Counted from the first letter of the stretch, positions 1 to 9,100 are shown. The stretch is DNA of 64,000 bases from 40-80 sp040394775 (GCA_040394775.1 JBEBRN010000003.1:1-64000); one strand, 5' to 3'. The notes: generated from the letters alone by a model not told the origin. Translations and numbers: made by a program.

Positions 1-58
1 ATTTACACTTTTTTCTTAAAAAATAAAATTTTGACACAGTTTAATGAACATACTCTTA

Positions 59-109
59 TTCCTCATTCTGTTCATTGTTTCTCACTCTTGTTTGTTCCTC
101 ATTCTGTTC
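59..109. repeat. short direct repeat, CT-rich, 15 bp x2
   Basis: The 15-mer TTCCTCATTCTGTTC occurs at 59-73 and again at 95-109, inside a CT-rich stretch that fills the space downstream of the rmlB stop. No gene or terminator hairpin is visible here. It could be degenerate low-complexity DNA or part of a longer repeat that continues outside the window. Confidence 0.5.
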
Positions 110-131
110 TCTGCTCACTCACTCTGTTCAC

Positions 132-1175
132 TCATTTTCCGTACATTTTCTCATAATACTCCTGATAAGCACCAGAAGTCACATTCTTCACCCAATCTTG
201 ATTCTCTAAATACCAATCTACGGTTTTCGACAAACCTTCTTCGAATGTAATAGACGGTTTCCAGCCTAATTCATTTTCTATTTTAGATGCATCGATGGCG
301 TAGCGCATATCATGTCCAGCGCGGTCTTTTACAAAACGGATTAATTGTTTTCCTGTTCCCTTTGGTCGGTCGAGTTTTTCATCCATCAAATCGCATAAAT
401 AATTGACTAAATCAATATTTGTCCACTCGTTCAAACCTCCAATATTGTAGGATTCACCTAAAGTTCCGTTATGAAAAATAGTATCAATGGCAGAAGCGTG
501 ATCTTCGACCCATAACCAATCGCGGATGTTTTCGCCTTTTCCGTAAACAGGTAAATCTTGCTTGTTCAAAATGTTCAAAATCATCAAAGGAATCAACTTC
601 TCAGGGAAATGATGACTGCCGTAGTTGTTGGAACAGTTGGATAATTTTATCGGTAATCCGTACGTGTGGAAATAAGCATTTACAAAATGATCGGAAGCCG
701 CTTTTGAAGCTGAATATGGACTTCTTGGGTCGTAAGCAGTGGTTTCGTGGAACAATCCTTCTTTTCCTAAACTTCCGTACACCTCGTCTGTGGAAACATG
801 ATGAAAAACGTGATCTTCACCTGTTTTCCATTTAGCACGTGCCACTTCTAATAAATTGAGCGTTCCGATAACGTTCGTCATTGCAAAAGGCATTGGACCA
901 TCAATCGAACGATCGACATGCGATTCTGCTGCTAAATGAATAACGTGCGAAATGTTGTAATTTTCAAATGCTTTCTGAACATCTTCTGCTGAACAAATAT
1001 CGCCTTTTACGAAGTGATAATTAGGTACATCTTGGATATCTTCTAAATTTTGGATATTTCCAGCGTAGGTAAGTTTGTCAAAATTCACAATGGTGTAATT
1101 CGGGTATTTCTTGACAAATCGTCTAACAACGTGAGACCCAATAAATCCTGCTCCACCAGTAATTAGAATGTTCAT
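132..1175 (-). CDS. rfbB: dTDP-glucose 4,6-dehydratase (RmlB/RfbB)
   Basis: Converts dTDP-D-glucose to dTDP-4-dehydro-6-deoxy-D-glucose, the second step towards dTDP-L-rhamnose and related sugars for surface polysaccharides; cytoplasmic. It is an extended short-chain dehydrogenase of 347 residues, the normal length. The NAD-binding loop GGAGFIG is at residues 7-13, the dehydratase triad T129-D130-E131 lies in STDEVYG, and the catalytic pair is Y154/K158 in YSASK. It starts 9 bases after the ddl stop, so both probably share one transcript. Its pathway partners rmlC (36234) and rmlA (47680) lie in other operons of the window and no rmlD is seen. Identification is firm. Confidence 0.97.
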   Translation of the reverse strand: MNILITGGAGFIGSHVVRRFVKKYPNYTIVNFDKLTYAGNIQNLEDIQDVPNYHFVKGDICSAEDVQKAFENYNISHVIHLAAESHVDRSIDGPMPFAMTNVIGTLNLLEVARAKWKTGEDHVFHHVSTDEVYGSLGKEGLFHETTAYDPRSPYSASKAASDHFVNAYFHTYGLPIKLSNCSNNYGSHHFPEKLIPLMILNILNKQDLPVYGKGENIRDWLWVEDHASAIDTIFHNGTLGESYNIGGLNEWTNIDLVNYLCDLMDEKLDRPKGTGKQLIRFVKDRAGHDMRYAIDASKIENELGWKPSITFEEGLSKTVDWYLENQDWVKNVTSGAYQEYYEKMYGK

Positions 1176-1184
1176 ATTCAGTTT

Positions 1185-2156
1185 TTAATTTAAGTTCAAT
1201 TCAAAATTAACAATATCTCTCCAAAAATCTTCAATTTTAATTCCTTCGCATGCTAGCATTTGTGGAACTAAACTCGCATCAGAAAACCCAGGTGTTGTGT
1301 TGACTTCAATCACAAATGGTTCGCCATCTACGACCATAAAATCAACACGTGAAATTGACCGCAAGTTTAACAACTGATAGACTTCTTTTGCAAGGGCTTG
1401 TACTTTCGCTGTTATGTCATCACTTACCCTTGCAGGCGTAATTTCTTGTGATTCCCCTAAGTATTTGGCACCGTAGTCAAAAAAGTCATTTTCAGAAACA
1501 ATTTCCGTTAAAGGTAGTGCTTTTATACCGTTTTTCGTTTGGTAAACAGCGCATGTAACTTCTGTTCCCTTTAAAAAACGCTCTACAACCACCATTTTCC
1601 CTTCCGCAAAAGCCATTTTTAATGCAGGTACTAATTCTTCTGTTTTAGAGACTTTCGAAATGCCATACGATGAACCAGAATCAGTTGGTTTTACAAAACA
1701 TGGAAGTCCTAATTCAGCAATGATATATTCCGGTGTATATTGATTTTCGTCTTTCAGGAATAAAGAATCGGCTACTTTAATTCCAAAGTTGTTCAAAAAT
1801 TGGTTGCAATACCATTTGTCAAACGATAAGTGAGAAGCCAAACCTCCAGAATTGACAAACGGAATATTTTGCATTTCAAATAATGCCGGCAAACGACCAT
1901 TTTCTCCTGGATTTCCATGAATGTAAATGATGGCGGCGTCTGCTTTTACATGCCCATTTTCCGTAGAAAAAGACAACTTCCAAGGATCGACAGTGTAGCG
2001 CTTTTCATTATAAATTGCGGTCCAGCCGTCTTTGTTCAATTCTATTAGGAAAGCATCAAACTCCTTTGGAAAATTAGCCAAAATGGTAACTGCGCTTTTT
2101 AATGAAATTTCATACTCGGAGGAAAAGCCACCACAGATGATTGCAATTTTTTTCAT
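1185..2156 (-). CDS. ddl: D-alanine--D-alanine ligase
   Basis: ATP-grasp ligase that joins two D-alanines for the peptidoglycan stem peptide; cytoplasmic. At 323 residues it has the family length. The N-terminal signature GGFSSEYEISL (residues 9-19) matches the Ddl substrate-binding loop, GSSYGISK is the central ATP-grasp loop, and EVNTTPGFS near the C-terminus carries the magnesium-binding Glu and Asn. It is the first gene of a two-gene unit with rmlB (9-base gap). A Bacteroidota-type -7 box lies at 2177-2184, about 20 bases before the ATG. Pairing a cell-wall ligase with a nucleotide-sugar enzyme fits envelope synthesis. Confidence 0.96.
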   Translation of the reverse strand: MKKIAIICGGFSSEYEISLKSAVTILANFPKEFDAFLIELNKDGWTAIYNEKRYTVDPWKLSFSTENGHVKADAAIIYIHGNPGENGRLPALFEMQNIPFVNSGGLASHLSFDKWYCNQFLNNFGIKVADSLFLKDENQYTPEYIIAELGLPCFVKPTDSGSSYGISKVSKTEELVPALKMAFAEGKMVVVERFLKGTEVTCAVYQTKNGIKALPLTEIVSENDFFDYGAKYLGESQEITPARVSDDITAKVQALAKEVYQLLNLRSISRVDFMVVDGEPFVIEVNTTPGFSDASLVPQMLACEGIKIEDFWRDIVNFELNLN

Positions 2157-2176
2157 TGTTGATAATTACGAATAAA

Positions 2177-2184
2177 CAAAGATA
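2177..2184 (-). promoter_or_regulatory. putative -7 promoter element for ddl-rfbB
   Basis: On the minus strand this reads TATCTTTG, an exact match to the Bacteroidota -7 consensus TAnnTTTG, and ends 20 bases upstream of the ddl ATG. No convincing TTTG -33 box is seen at the usual spacing. Confidence 0.5.
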
Positions 2185-2498
2185 AAACTGTTTTTAGCAA
2201 ACCAACCTGTCGTAACTCAAAGTAATACACAACCAATAGTGAATTAGCGAGGTGCTATTTATAGTCAATTTAATTTCTATAAATATTTTGAAAATGAGTC
2301 ATTTATGATGTGGTCATTTAAATAAATGAAAATCCCAAACTCAAAGATGGATTAGGATGTCGCATTGATTTTTTCGCTGGGACACAAACGACGAAATTGC
2401 TGTCACAAAAATAGCTGTCTGAGCGCTAGCGAGTTTTATTTTTGTAAGCAATGAGGAAGATTTGGGTGGTGAAAAAGATCACGGTGACGAGATTTTTG

Positions 2499-2523
2499 TT
2501 ACTTTTTGACGGACAAAAAGTAA
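2499..2523. repeat. perfect inverted repeat (10-bp stem)
   Basis: TTACTTTTTG, loop ACGGA, CAAAAAGTAA. It lies 80 bases downstream of the ccoI stop, so in RNA it could act as a weak terminator or 3-prime processing hairpin, but its AT-rich stem and lack of a long T-run argue for a repeat element instead. Confidence 0.5.
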
Positions 2524-2603
2524 AAGGAAAATAAAGATTTGAAATTTTATAATTCAATTCAAAATATTAGACAATTATCGAATTTGAATATATTTGAAAA
2601 ACC

Positions 2604-4967
2604 TTATTTATAGCTTTTCAAATACACCAAAAACGTACTCAATCCAACAATTGTAATCGAACTCAAAGGCATAATTATCGCGGCCACTAAAGGTGTTAAA
2701 GCGCCCATTGTGGCAAATAACAATCCGATGAAATTGTAGGTTAACGAGAATCCTAAGCAGATTTTCAATGCTTTTTTCGCATAATGACTTAACTCCATGA
2801 AGGAATTGAGTTCATATAATTTATTTGCTTGTATAATCGCATCAGAAGAAGGCGTGAAGCGGAAAATATCTTCCGAAACGGCGATTCCAACATCTGATAA
2901 ACCTAAAGCGCCAGCGTCATTTAAACCATCACCGACCATCAATACTTTTTTACCCGTAATTTGTAAGTCTAAAATATATTCTAACTTGTCTTTTGGCGAT
3001 TGATTGAAATGAATATTCTTTGCACTTCCAACAATAGATTCCATTAACTCTTTGTCCTTGTCTTTATCGCCGGAGAGAATATGAATCGTATAGTTTTTTA
3101 AATTACCAATAAGTTGTTTTATTCCCGGACGTAATTCCGAATGAAAAGTGAATTTTCCGGCTTTTGTCCCCATTTTGAAATAGGTTTCCGTTTCGTTTGA
3201 AATAATCTTTTCACCATAGATAAATGAATGACTTCCCAACATTATTTCTTCTCCGTCGATTTCCCCTTTTAATCCTAAACCTGCATTTTCTTCAAAGTGA
3301 GAAATGTCTAAATCGGCATAAATGTTTTGGGACTTAAAAAATTGAACAACTGCTCTTGAAAGCGGATGTGTAGAGGAATTTGCTAACGAAAATAGGTTGT
3401 TCTTTTCTTCCAGATTTAATTCATCGCCAAACTGATGTACTTGTAAATGAATACTTTCGGTTAGTGTTCCTGTTTTGTCAAACACAATATCGGTGATTTC
3501 TTCCATTCGCTCGATTATCATCGTGTTTTTCAGATACAGTCCTTTTCTCCCCATCAATTTCATAATATTTCCATAGGTAAAAGGAGAAGATAAAGCGAGC
3601 GCACAAGGACACGCCACAATTAATACTGCCACGACAATTTCGGTAATGCGACTTGGGTCTATGAACAACCAAGCGATGGCAGATAGAGAAGCGACGACAA
3701 ATAAAACACCAATAAAATATTTAGAGACGACATCTTGAAATTTGTAACGGGTCGGTTTGAACTTCTCTAGTTTCACATCATTCCAAAGTTGAGTCAGCAA
3801 ACTTCGATTGGAAGATTTTTCCGCTTTTAAGTACACTTTTTGACCGAGTAATTTTCCTCCAGCATAGATAAAATCACCTTTGCTTTTGTAAATTGGAGTC
3901 GATTCACCCGTAACAAAACTATAATCAATCTTTGCTTTTTCACTTTCTAAAACGCTATCACAAGGAATGACTTCTTCGTTGCGAATTAAGATAGTTTCAC
4001 CTGCTTTTATCTTTTCAATTTCCACAATCTCTTCCTTTCCATCAGAGATTCTCGTAATAGCTACTGGGAAATAAGAAGTATAATCTCTCTCAAATGATAA
4101 AGATTCGTACGTTCGACTTTGGAACCATTTTCCAATTAATAGAAAAAAGATGAACCCTGCAAATGAATCCATATATCCAGAACCTTGATTGGTGAAAATA
4201 GCATACACACTTTGAAGATAAAGCGCGATGATACCAATCGTAATTGGGACGTCTAAATTCAATGCTTTACTTCGAATTGCTTTGTAGGCGGAAATAAAAT
4301 AATCACTAGCAGAAAATACTAAAACAGGGATGGAAATGAAAAACGAAAGATAGGAAGTGAGGTTTCGAAAAGTCGCATCCACATCGCCCATTCCGAGATA
4401 TTCCGGAAAACTCCAAAGCATGATACTGCCGAATGCAAATCCAGCGAGACCTAGTTTATAGAGAAAAGTTTTATTCGATTTTTTATTTTGTTCTTTGCGA
4501 TTTCCGAAGTTCGGTGCGTAGCCAATTTTATTTAGAAATAACGCTAATTCCGAAAGTTTTAATTCGTTTTTGCGAAAAGTAATAAAAGCTTCTCGTTGTA
4601 TAAATGCTACTTGACAAGAAGTTACAGCAGGTAAGATACGCGGTAAGTTTTCCAATAAATAGATACAACTAGAGCAATGAATCTCTGGTAGAAATAACGT
4701 GATTTTGATATAATTTTCATCTTCAAAGTCGATGAACTTAGCGCGAATTTCTTCGACTTCTAAAAAATCATACTTGTGTTCTTGCACATTTTTAGGTCGA
4801 ACGCCTGATTTTTCTTCCAATTTGTAGAAAGCACCCATTCCATTCTCATCCAATAGTTGGTAAACAACCATACAGCCGTTGCAACAAAATGCTTTACCTT
4901 CAAATGTATGTACGTTTCGATTTAAAACTTCATCACCACAATGATCACAGAATAAAGGAGTTTTCAT
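2604..4967 (-). CDS. ccoI: heavy-metal P-type ATPase, CcoI/FixI type (cbb3 oxidase copper delivery)
   Basis: P1B-type copper-transporting ATPase of 787 residues in the inner membrane. Order of parts: an N-terminal cysteine cluster (C7, C10, C28, C29, C32) typical of the metal-binding domain found in front of CcoI/FixI ATPases, an HMA-like domain with C98-S-S-C101, membrane helices, the ion-binding motif C453-P-C455, the phosphorylation site D497 in DKTGTLT, and the hinge GDGLNDAGAL. Family knowledge says CcoI supplies copper to cytochrome cbb3 oxidase. The usual neighbours ccoS and ccoNOP are absent here, so it is an orphan. A TGAT-N4-ATCA dyad lies 48 bases upstream of the ATG. A generic CopA exporter is the alternative, but the N-terminal cluster favours CcoI. 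Confidence 0.88.
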   Translation of the reverse strand: MKTPLFCDHCGDEVLNRNVHTFEGKAFCCNGCMVVYQLLDENGMGAFYKLEEKSGVRPKNVQEHKYDFLEVEEIRAKFIDFEDENYIKITLFLPEIHCSSCIYLLENLPRILPAVTSCQVAFIQREAFITFRKNELKLSELALFLNKIGYAPNFGNRKEQNKKSNKTFLYKLGLAGFAFGSIMLWSFPEYLGMGDVDATFRNLTSYLSFFISIPVLVFSASDYFISAYKAIRSKALNLDVPITIGIIALYLQSVYAIFTNQGSGYMDSFAGFIFFLLIGKWFQSRTYESLSFERDYTSYFPVAITRISDGKEEIVEIEKIKAGETILIRNEEVIPCDSVLESEKAKIDYSFVTGESTPIYKSKGDFIYAGGKLLGQKVYLKAEKSSNRSLLTQLWNDVKLEKFKPTRYKFQDVVSKYFIGVLFVVASLSAIAWLFIDPSRITEIVVAVLIVACPCALALSSPFTYGNIMKLMGRKGLYLKNTMIIERMEEITDIVFDKTGTLTESIHLQVHQFGDELNLEEKNNLFSLANSSTHPLSRAVVQFFKSQNIYADLDISHFEENAGLGLKGEIDGEEIMLGSHSFIYGEKIISNETETYFKMGTKAGKFTFHSELRPGIKQLIGNLKNYTIHILSGDKDKDKELMESIVGSAKNIHFNQSPKDKLEYILDLQITGKKVLMVGDGLNDAGALGLSDVGIAVSEDIFRFTPSSDAIIQANKLYELNSFMELSHYAKKALKICLGFSLTYNFIGLLFATMGALTPLVAAIIMPLSSITIVGLSTFLVYLKSYK

Positions 4968-5014
4968 GCTTTTTTAGTAAAAAGCAAAGAAACAGTCAAA
5001 TTCATGCTAAAAAA

Positions 5015-5028
5015 ATGATTTATATCAT
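5015..5028. promoter_or_regulatory. FNR/CRP-like dyad upstream of ccoI
   Basis: ATGATTTATATCAT is a perfect dyad with half-sites ATGAT/ATCAT and a 4-base spacer. It keeps the TGAT-N4-ATCA core of the FNR box TTGAT-N4-ATCAA. It sits 47 bases upstream of the ccoI ATG and 105 bases upstream of ung. Because cbb3 oxidase functions are commonly induced at low oxygen by FNR/FixK regulators, this is a plausible activator site; the functional claim is inference. Confidence 0.45.
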
Positions 5029-5133
5029 GCTATTGCATAATAGTTTGATAAAAATGATTAAAAACATGAATTGTTCTATTTTACAGATGCTTTTTTTCTT
5101 ACTTTCGACTTGTAAAAACGTGATAATTTATAG

Positions 5134-5799
5134 ATGGAGAATATCATTAACAATACTTGGAAACCACACTTGGAGGCTGAATTTCAAAAATCTTACTTTG
5201 TTGAATTATCGAAACTTGTGAAAAACGAATACATACAAAACGTTTGCTATCCGCCATTTGAAAATATTTTTGCAGCTTTCGATGCTTGTTCTTGGGAAAA
5301 ACTAAAAGTGGTTATTATTGGTCAAGATCCGTATCATGGAAAAGGTCAAGCAAATGGTCTATGTTTCTCCGTTCAAAAAGGAATTCCATTTCCACCTTCG
5401 TTGATTAATATTTTCAAAGAAATTCAATCCGATATAGGTACTGCTATTCCAACAGATGGTGACTTATTCCGTTGGGCAGAACAAGGTGTTTTATTATTGA
5501 ACGCAACGTTAACTGTTAGAGAAAATGAAGCAGGAAGTCATCAAAAGCAAGGTTGGGAAACGTTTACAGATGCGGTTATAAAAATAATTTCAAAAGAGAA
5601 AGAAAATTGTGTGTTTTTACTGTGGGGAGGTTATGCTCGCGGAAAAGTAAAATTGATAGATCAGCAGAAGCATTTGGTGATAGAATCTGGCCATCCGTCT
5701 CCATTAAGCGCCAATCGAGGGTATTGGTTTGGGAATAAACATTTTTCGAAGTGCAATGAATATTTGAATAGAAAAATGCAGTTGAAAATTAAATGGTAA
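5134..5799 (+). CDS. ung: uracil-DNA glycosylase, family 1
   Basis: Removes uracil from DNA at the start of base-excision repair. The protein is 221 residues, the family length. Motif A is GQDPYHGKGQANG with the water-activating D65; the uracil-stacking stretch LLLNATLTV is present; the DNA-intercalation motif near residues 186-191 is GHPSPLS with the catalytic His. It is divergent from ccoI; the ATG directly precedes a good Ung N-terminus. No terminator is visible in the 190 bases before the next gene. Confidence 0.97.
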   Translation: MENIINNTWKPHLEAEFQKSYFVELSKLVKNEYIQNVCYPPFENIFAAFDACSWEKLKVVIIGQDPYHGKGQANGLCFSVQKGIPFPPSLINIFKEIQSDIGTAIPTDGDLFRWAEQGVLLLNATLTVRENEAGSHQKQGWETFTDAVIKIISKEKENCVFLLWGGYARGKVKLIDQQKHLVIESGHPSPLSANRGYWFGNKHFSKCNEYLNRKMQLKIKW

Positions 5800-5989
5800 G
5801 GGTATCGTTTTTGGAATTGAATCTTCTGATATTGTATTAATTTAGAAAGAGATATTCACAAACAACATAAATTATGACATTAAAAATTAGCATTAAAGCA
5901 ACCTTGTTACCTAAAAAAACGTTAGATTAGTGGAATATTTTATATGTTATTTTAATATTTAATTTATCATTGTTACTAACAAACTGACT

Positions 5990-6403
5990 ATGAGGCTGTT
6001 AATTACGTTGTTTTTTTTGCTATTTTCATTTTTATCATTCAGTCAAACAGAAATTAGGTTAAATTTCTCTGATAATAAAGTGAAAGAATTAGCAAAGGAT
6101 GTGTATCAAGATGCAGAGCAATACCTTACCAAGAAGCACCTTCAATCCTACAAGGAGTTTTTAAATCGCATACAAATAATCGAAGTTTCTCAAGAAGAGT
6201 TGGATAAAGGAAATTACCCGTTAATTTCAACGCTTATACTTGTGAGTAAATACAATTCTAATATAGATTATGACCAAGGACCTGATTTTAATATTAATAA
6301 TTTCAATCCGTTAAAATATTTTTGGGTAATTAAAAAAGATGGTTCGTCTGATTACTATCGGATTAATAAAGAAAATTACCTTATTCGATTACTTCCTAAC
6401 TAA
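5990..6403 (+). CDS. small secreted protein of unknown function, partner of T9SS adhesin (copy 1)
   Basis: A 137-residue protein I cannot assign to a family. Residues 1-18 form a clear Sec signal peptide (basic start, phenylalanine/leucine-rich core, cleavage likely after SFSQ or before it). The mature part is rich in Lys, Asn and Tyr, starts with a helical-looking stretch and ends in a conserved block FNPLKYFWV..KDGSSDYY..NYLIRLLP. The gene ends 12 bases before the 894-aa T9SS adhesin gene, so they are cotranscribed. The truncated gene at 63860-64000 encodes the same C-terminal block (33 of 45 aligned residues identical) and likewise precedes a related adhesin. A dedicated partner (chaperone, inhibitor or subunit) of the adhesin is inferred from this pairing only. 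Confidence 0.85.
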   Translation: MRLLITLFFLLFSFLSFSQTEIRLNFSDNKVKELAKDVYQDAEQYLTKKHLQSYKEFLNRIQIIEVSQEELDKGNYPLISTLILVSKYNSNIDYDQGPDFNINNFNPLKYFWVIKKDGSSDYYRINKENYLIRLLPN

Positions 6404-6415
6404 ATAAGATTAATA

Positions 6416-9100
6416 ATGAATATCGCTATAAAAAAAACTATTTTGAATATGCTATTCTACTTCGTTAGTATAGTAGTGTTACAGTTATCATTTTCCAATA
6501 CTATTTTTGCACAACCGGTCGCAGATTGTAATAATGCAGTTCCATTTTGTGGTAGTGCCAGTTTATCTTTTCCAAACTCGGTAAGTACGACTGCACCTGC
6601 TGGGCCTAATTATGGTTGTTTATACACTGTGCCAAATCCTACATGGTATTATATGCAAGCAGATCAGTCGGGACCCATCAAATTACACATGGATGGTGGT
6701 GGACTGGATATTGACTTTGCGTCTTGGGGACCTTTTACAGATCCAACTGCAGGTTGTACAAGTATAATGGGAGGTACGCCTCCAATTCAATCTAGTTATT
6801 CTAGTGCAACAACAGAAGACTTTGGTTTAGGAATGTCTGGTGGAGTTGGAAGTGGTTGTCCAGGACCTGGAGCTTCAACACCACCTGCTGCAGTTGCAGG
6901 ACAATTTTACATTGTTTTAATTACAAATTATACGAATTCATCTGGTAATCTTTCTTTTACTCAAACAGCAGGTACAGGCTCAACAAACTGTGCTATTACA
7001 CAGCCTTGCCAAATTGGTAACATGACAGCAGCAGCAACATGTACAGGAGGGACGGGTACAACTGTTTCAGGCACTATTGACTATATGACAACGATGACGA
7101 CAGGAACATTAACAGTTACTTCTTCTTGTGGAGGTACTCAGAGTTATCCTTTTAATTCAGGTTCTACTGGTTCATCTTCGTTAACTTATTCTTTTCCAGG
7201 AGGAGCTGGTAATGGTCAGAACTGTACTGTCACGGCCGAGTTTACGTCAAATGCCGGTTGTTCCACTACGGCTACCTTTGTGGAACCCACGTGCGGTTGT
7301 ACTATTGCATTGACACCTGTTGACCCAACAATATGTGTCGGATCAACGGTTACATTAACTCCTGCCACGACAGGAGGAACTTGGACTTCTAGTAATACAG
7401 CGGTTGCTACTGTTAGTAGTAGCGGTGTAATTACTGGTGTGAGTGATGGTTCAGCAACAATAACCTATACAAATGGTTCATGTAGTGGGACATCTCAAGT
7501 AACGGTGGATGCTAAATTAACACCAGTATTTACGAATCCTGGACCTATTTGTACAGGTGCAATTCTTACGCTACCTACTACCTCTAGTAATGGATATGCA
7601 GGAACATGGTCACCAGCAGTTAATAATACAGCCACGACTACCTATACATTTACACCTTCAACAGGAGTGTGTGCTACCACTGCAACTATGCAAGTAGATG
7701 TCAATGCTCAGGTGGTACCAACATTTACGAATCCAGGGCCTATTTGTGTAGGAGCGGCTTTCACTTTGCCTACAACCTCCGGTAATGGATTTACAGGAAC
7801 ATGGTCACCTGTTGAAAACAGCACAGCTACAACAACGTATACATTTACGCCAACAGGAAGTACGTGTGCTACCACAACAACAATGCAAGTAGTAGTTGGT
7901 CCTCCTGTAACGCCAACATTTGTTAATCCAGGACCTATTTGTGTTGGAGTACCTTTCACGTTGCCTGCAACTTCTACCACTGGTATTCCAGGAACATGGT
8001 CACCAGCTCCGAATAGTTCGCAAACAACGACTTATACATTTACACCTTCACCAGGAGCGTGTGCTAATTCTACAACGATGCAAGTAGTCGTTGATGCTCA
8101 GATTCCTTCTACATTTGCTATAGTAGATTCTTTATGTTCAGGTGCTAATTTCACACTACCTAATCCTTCATTAAATGGATTTACTGGTGCTTGGTCACCT
8201 GCTTTTGATAATACGCAAAATATGACTTATACATTTACACCAGATGCTGGTCAATGTGCTATGAATGCGACTAAAACGATTATTATAAAACCACGACCTG
8301 ATATTCTTTTAGAATCTAGAAATGGGGCTATTATTTGTAACGCAGATAGTTTAAAGATTAATATTAAGACGAATCCAGCTGGTGGAATTATACAATGGAC
8401 TGGAACCAATAATGGTACGAGTGGCGCGACTAGTGGTGTTGGAAACTCCATTGACAATAAAATTACGTTAACGAATAGTGCCACACCTGGTTCTGTTACT
8501 TATCAAATTGTAGGAACGTACAATGGTTGTACAAGTGTTCCAACAGTAATAACATATGCTGTAAATCCTCCATTGTCAACGACTACTACCGTAACGTCTT
8601 CATCGTCCACTGTTTTGGAAGGTGAAACAACTAATCTAAACGTAACGATGTCTCCCTATATTCCAGGAGTTCTATATAGTTGGAGTCCTTCTGATAACTT
8701 AAGTTGTAACGACTGTCCAAATCCAATTGCAACGCCTGACTCTGCAACATGTTATGTGGTGACACTTCTTGCTCCAGACGTTTGCCCATTACAAGACTCT
8801 GTATGTGTCAATTATAAAATAAAATGTGGTGAAATATTTGTTCCATCTATTTTCTCACCAAACTCAGATGGTATAAATGATTACTTTAAAGTTTATGGAC
8901 GTTGTCTTGTGAAAATTCAAATGTCTGTGTTTGATAGATGGGGTAATCTTGTTTTCTATACCGATGATGTCGATGATGGATGGGATGGTACTTATAAAGG
9001 AAAGGAAATGAATTCTGGTACTTTTGTCTATCGTATATTTGCGACTTCTTTGTACGGTGAAACAGAAGAATTTAAAGGTAATGTTACATTAGCGCGATAA
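6416..9100 (+). CDS. large T9SS-secreted adhesin-like protein with Ig-like repeats (copy 1)
   Basis: 894 residues, exported. Order: signal peptide (about 1-33); a Cys-rich N-terminal domain beginning DCNNAVPFCG with GPNYGC, WYYM and DIDFASWGPF motifs; a BIG2-like domain (SSNTAVATVSSSGVITGV); four 65-residue Ig-like repeats (DNA 7526-8305); a further Ig-like region; and a C-terminal gliding-type T9SS sorting domain with VPSIFSPNSDGINDYF, FDRWGNLVF and GTFVYRI. This domain class directs proteins through the type IX system to the cell surface. The N-terminal domain matches that of the 696-aa protein at 61763. A strong terminator follows. Probable role is surface attachment or gliding; the ligand is unknown. 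Confidence 0.9.
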   Translation: MNIAIKKTILNMLFYFVSIVVLQLSFSNTIFAQPVADCNNAVPFCGSASLSFPNSVSTTAPAGPNYGCLYTVPNPTWYYMQADQSGPIKLHMDGGGLDIDFASWGPFTDPTAGCTSIMGGTPPIQSSYSSATTEDFGLGMSGGVGSGCPGPGASTPPAAVAGQFYIVLITNYTNSSGNLSFTQTAGTGSTNCAITQPCQIGNMTAAATCTGGTGTTVSGTIDYMTTMTTGTLTVTSSCGGTQSYPFNSGSTGSSSLTYSFPGGAGNGQNCTVTAEFTSNAGCSTTATFVEPTCGCTIALTPVDPTICVGSTVTLTPATTGGTWTSSNTAVATVSSSGVITGVSDGSATITYTNGSCSGTSQVTVDAKLTPVFTNPGPICTGAILTLPTTSSNGYAGTWSPAVNNTATTTYTFTPSTGVCATTATMQVDVNAQVVPTFTNPGPICVGAAFTLPTTSGNGFTGTWSPVENSTATTTYTFTPTGSTCATTTTMQVVVGPPVTPTFVNPGPICVGVPFTLPATSTTGIPGTWSPAPNSSQTTTYTFTPSPGACANSTTMQVVVDAQIPSTFAIVDSLCSGANFTLPNPSLNGFTGAWSPAFDNTQNMTYTFTPDAGQCAMNATKTIIIKPRPDILLESRNGAIICNADSLKINIKTNPAGGIIQWTGTNNGTSGATSGVGNSIDNKITLTNSATPGSVTYQIVGTYNGCTSVPTVITYAVNPPLSTTTTVTSSSSTVLEGETTNLNVTMSPYIPGVLYSWSPSDNLSCNDCPNPIATPDSATCYVVTLLAPDVCPLQDSVCVNYKIKCGEIFVPSIFSPNSDGINDYFKVYGRCLVKIQMSVFDRWGNLVFYTDDVDDGWDGTYKGKEMNSGTFVYRIFATSLYGETEEFKGNVTLAR
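7526..8305 (+). repeat. four tandem 195-bp (65-aa) Ig-like repeats inside the adhesin gene
   Basis: Units begin at 7526, 7721, 7916 and 8111 with a constant 195-base period. Each encodes a TF-NPGPIC-G..LP-TS..G..GTWSP..TTTYTFTP..C-TTMQV pattern; the fourth unit has diverged (SLCSG in place of GPICVG). The units differ at many third positions, so the duplication is older than the one at 25369-26432. Confidence 0.85.

Larger units (their letters stand above)
2157..2603. other. 447-bp gene-free stretch with hairpin and repeat-like sequence
   Basis: No ORF with coding character is present between the ddl start and the ccoI stop. The right half (about 2384-2530) looks different from its neighbours: it carries the GC-rich palindromic cluster GAGCGCTAGCGAG (2436 region) and ends in a perfect 10-bp inverted repeat, TTACTTTTTG (2499-2508) and CAAAAAGTAA (2514-2523), with a 5-base loop. 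From memory, similar text (CTGTCTGAGCG..GCGAG followed by a TTACTTTTTG hairpin) recurs between genes of many Bacteroidota genomes; this was not checked. It may be a dispersed intergenic repeat. Confidence 0.45.

Noticed and set aside
4889..5221. 110-aa plus-strand frame between ccoI and ung
   Set aside because: Overlaps both real genes; composition reflects AT-rich spacer, and it lacks any family match.
7708..7980. 90-aa minus-strand frame inside the adhesin
   Set aside because: Shadow of the Val/Thr-rich repeats of the sense gene.
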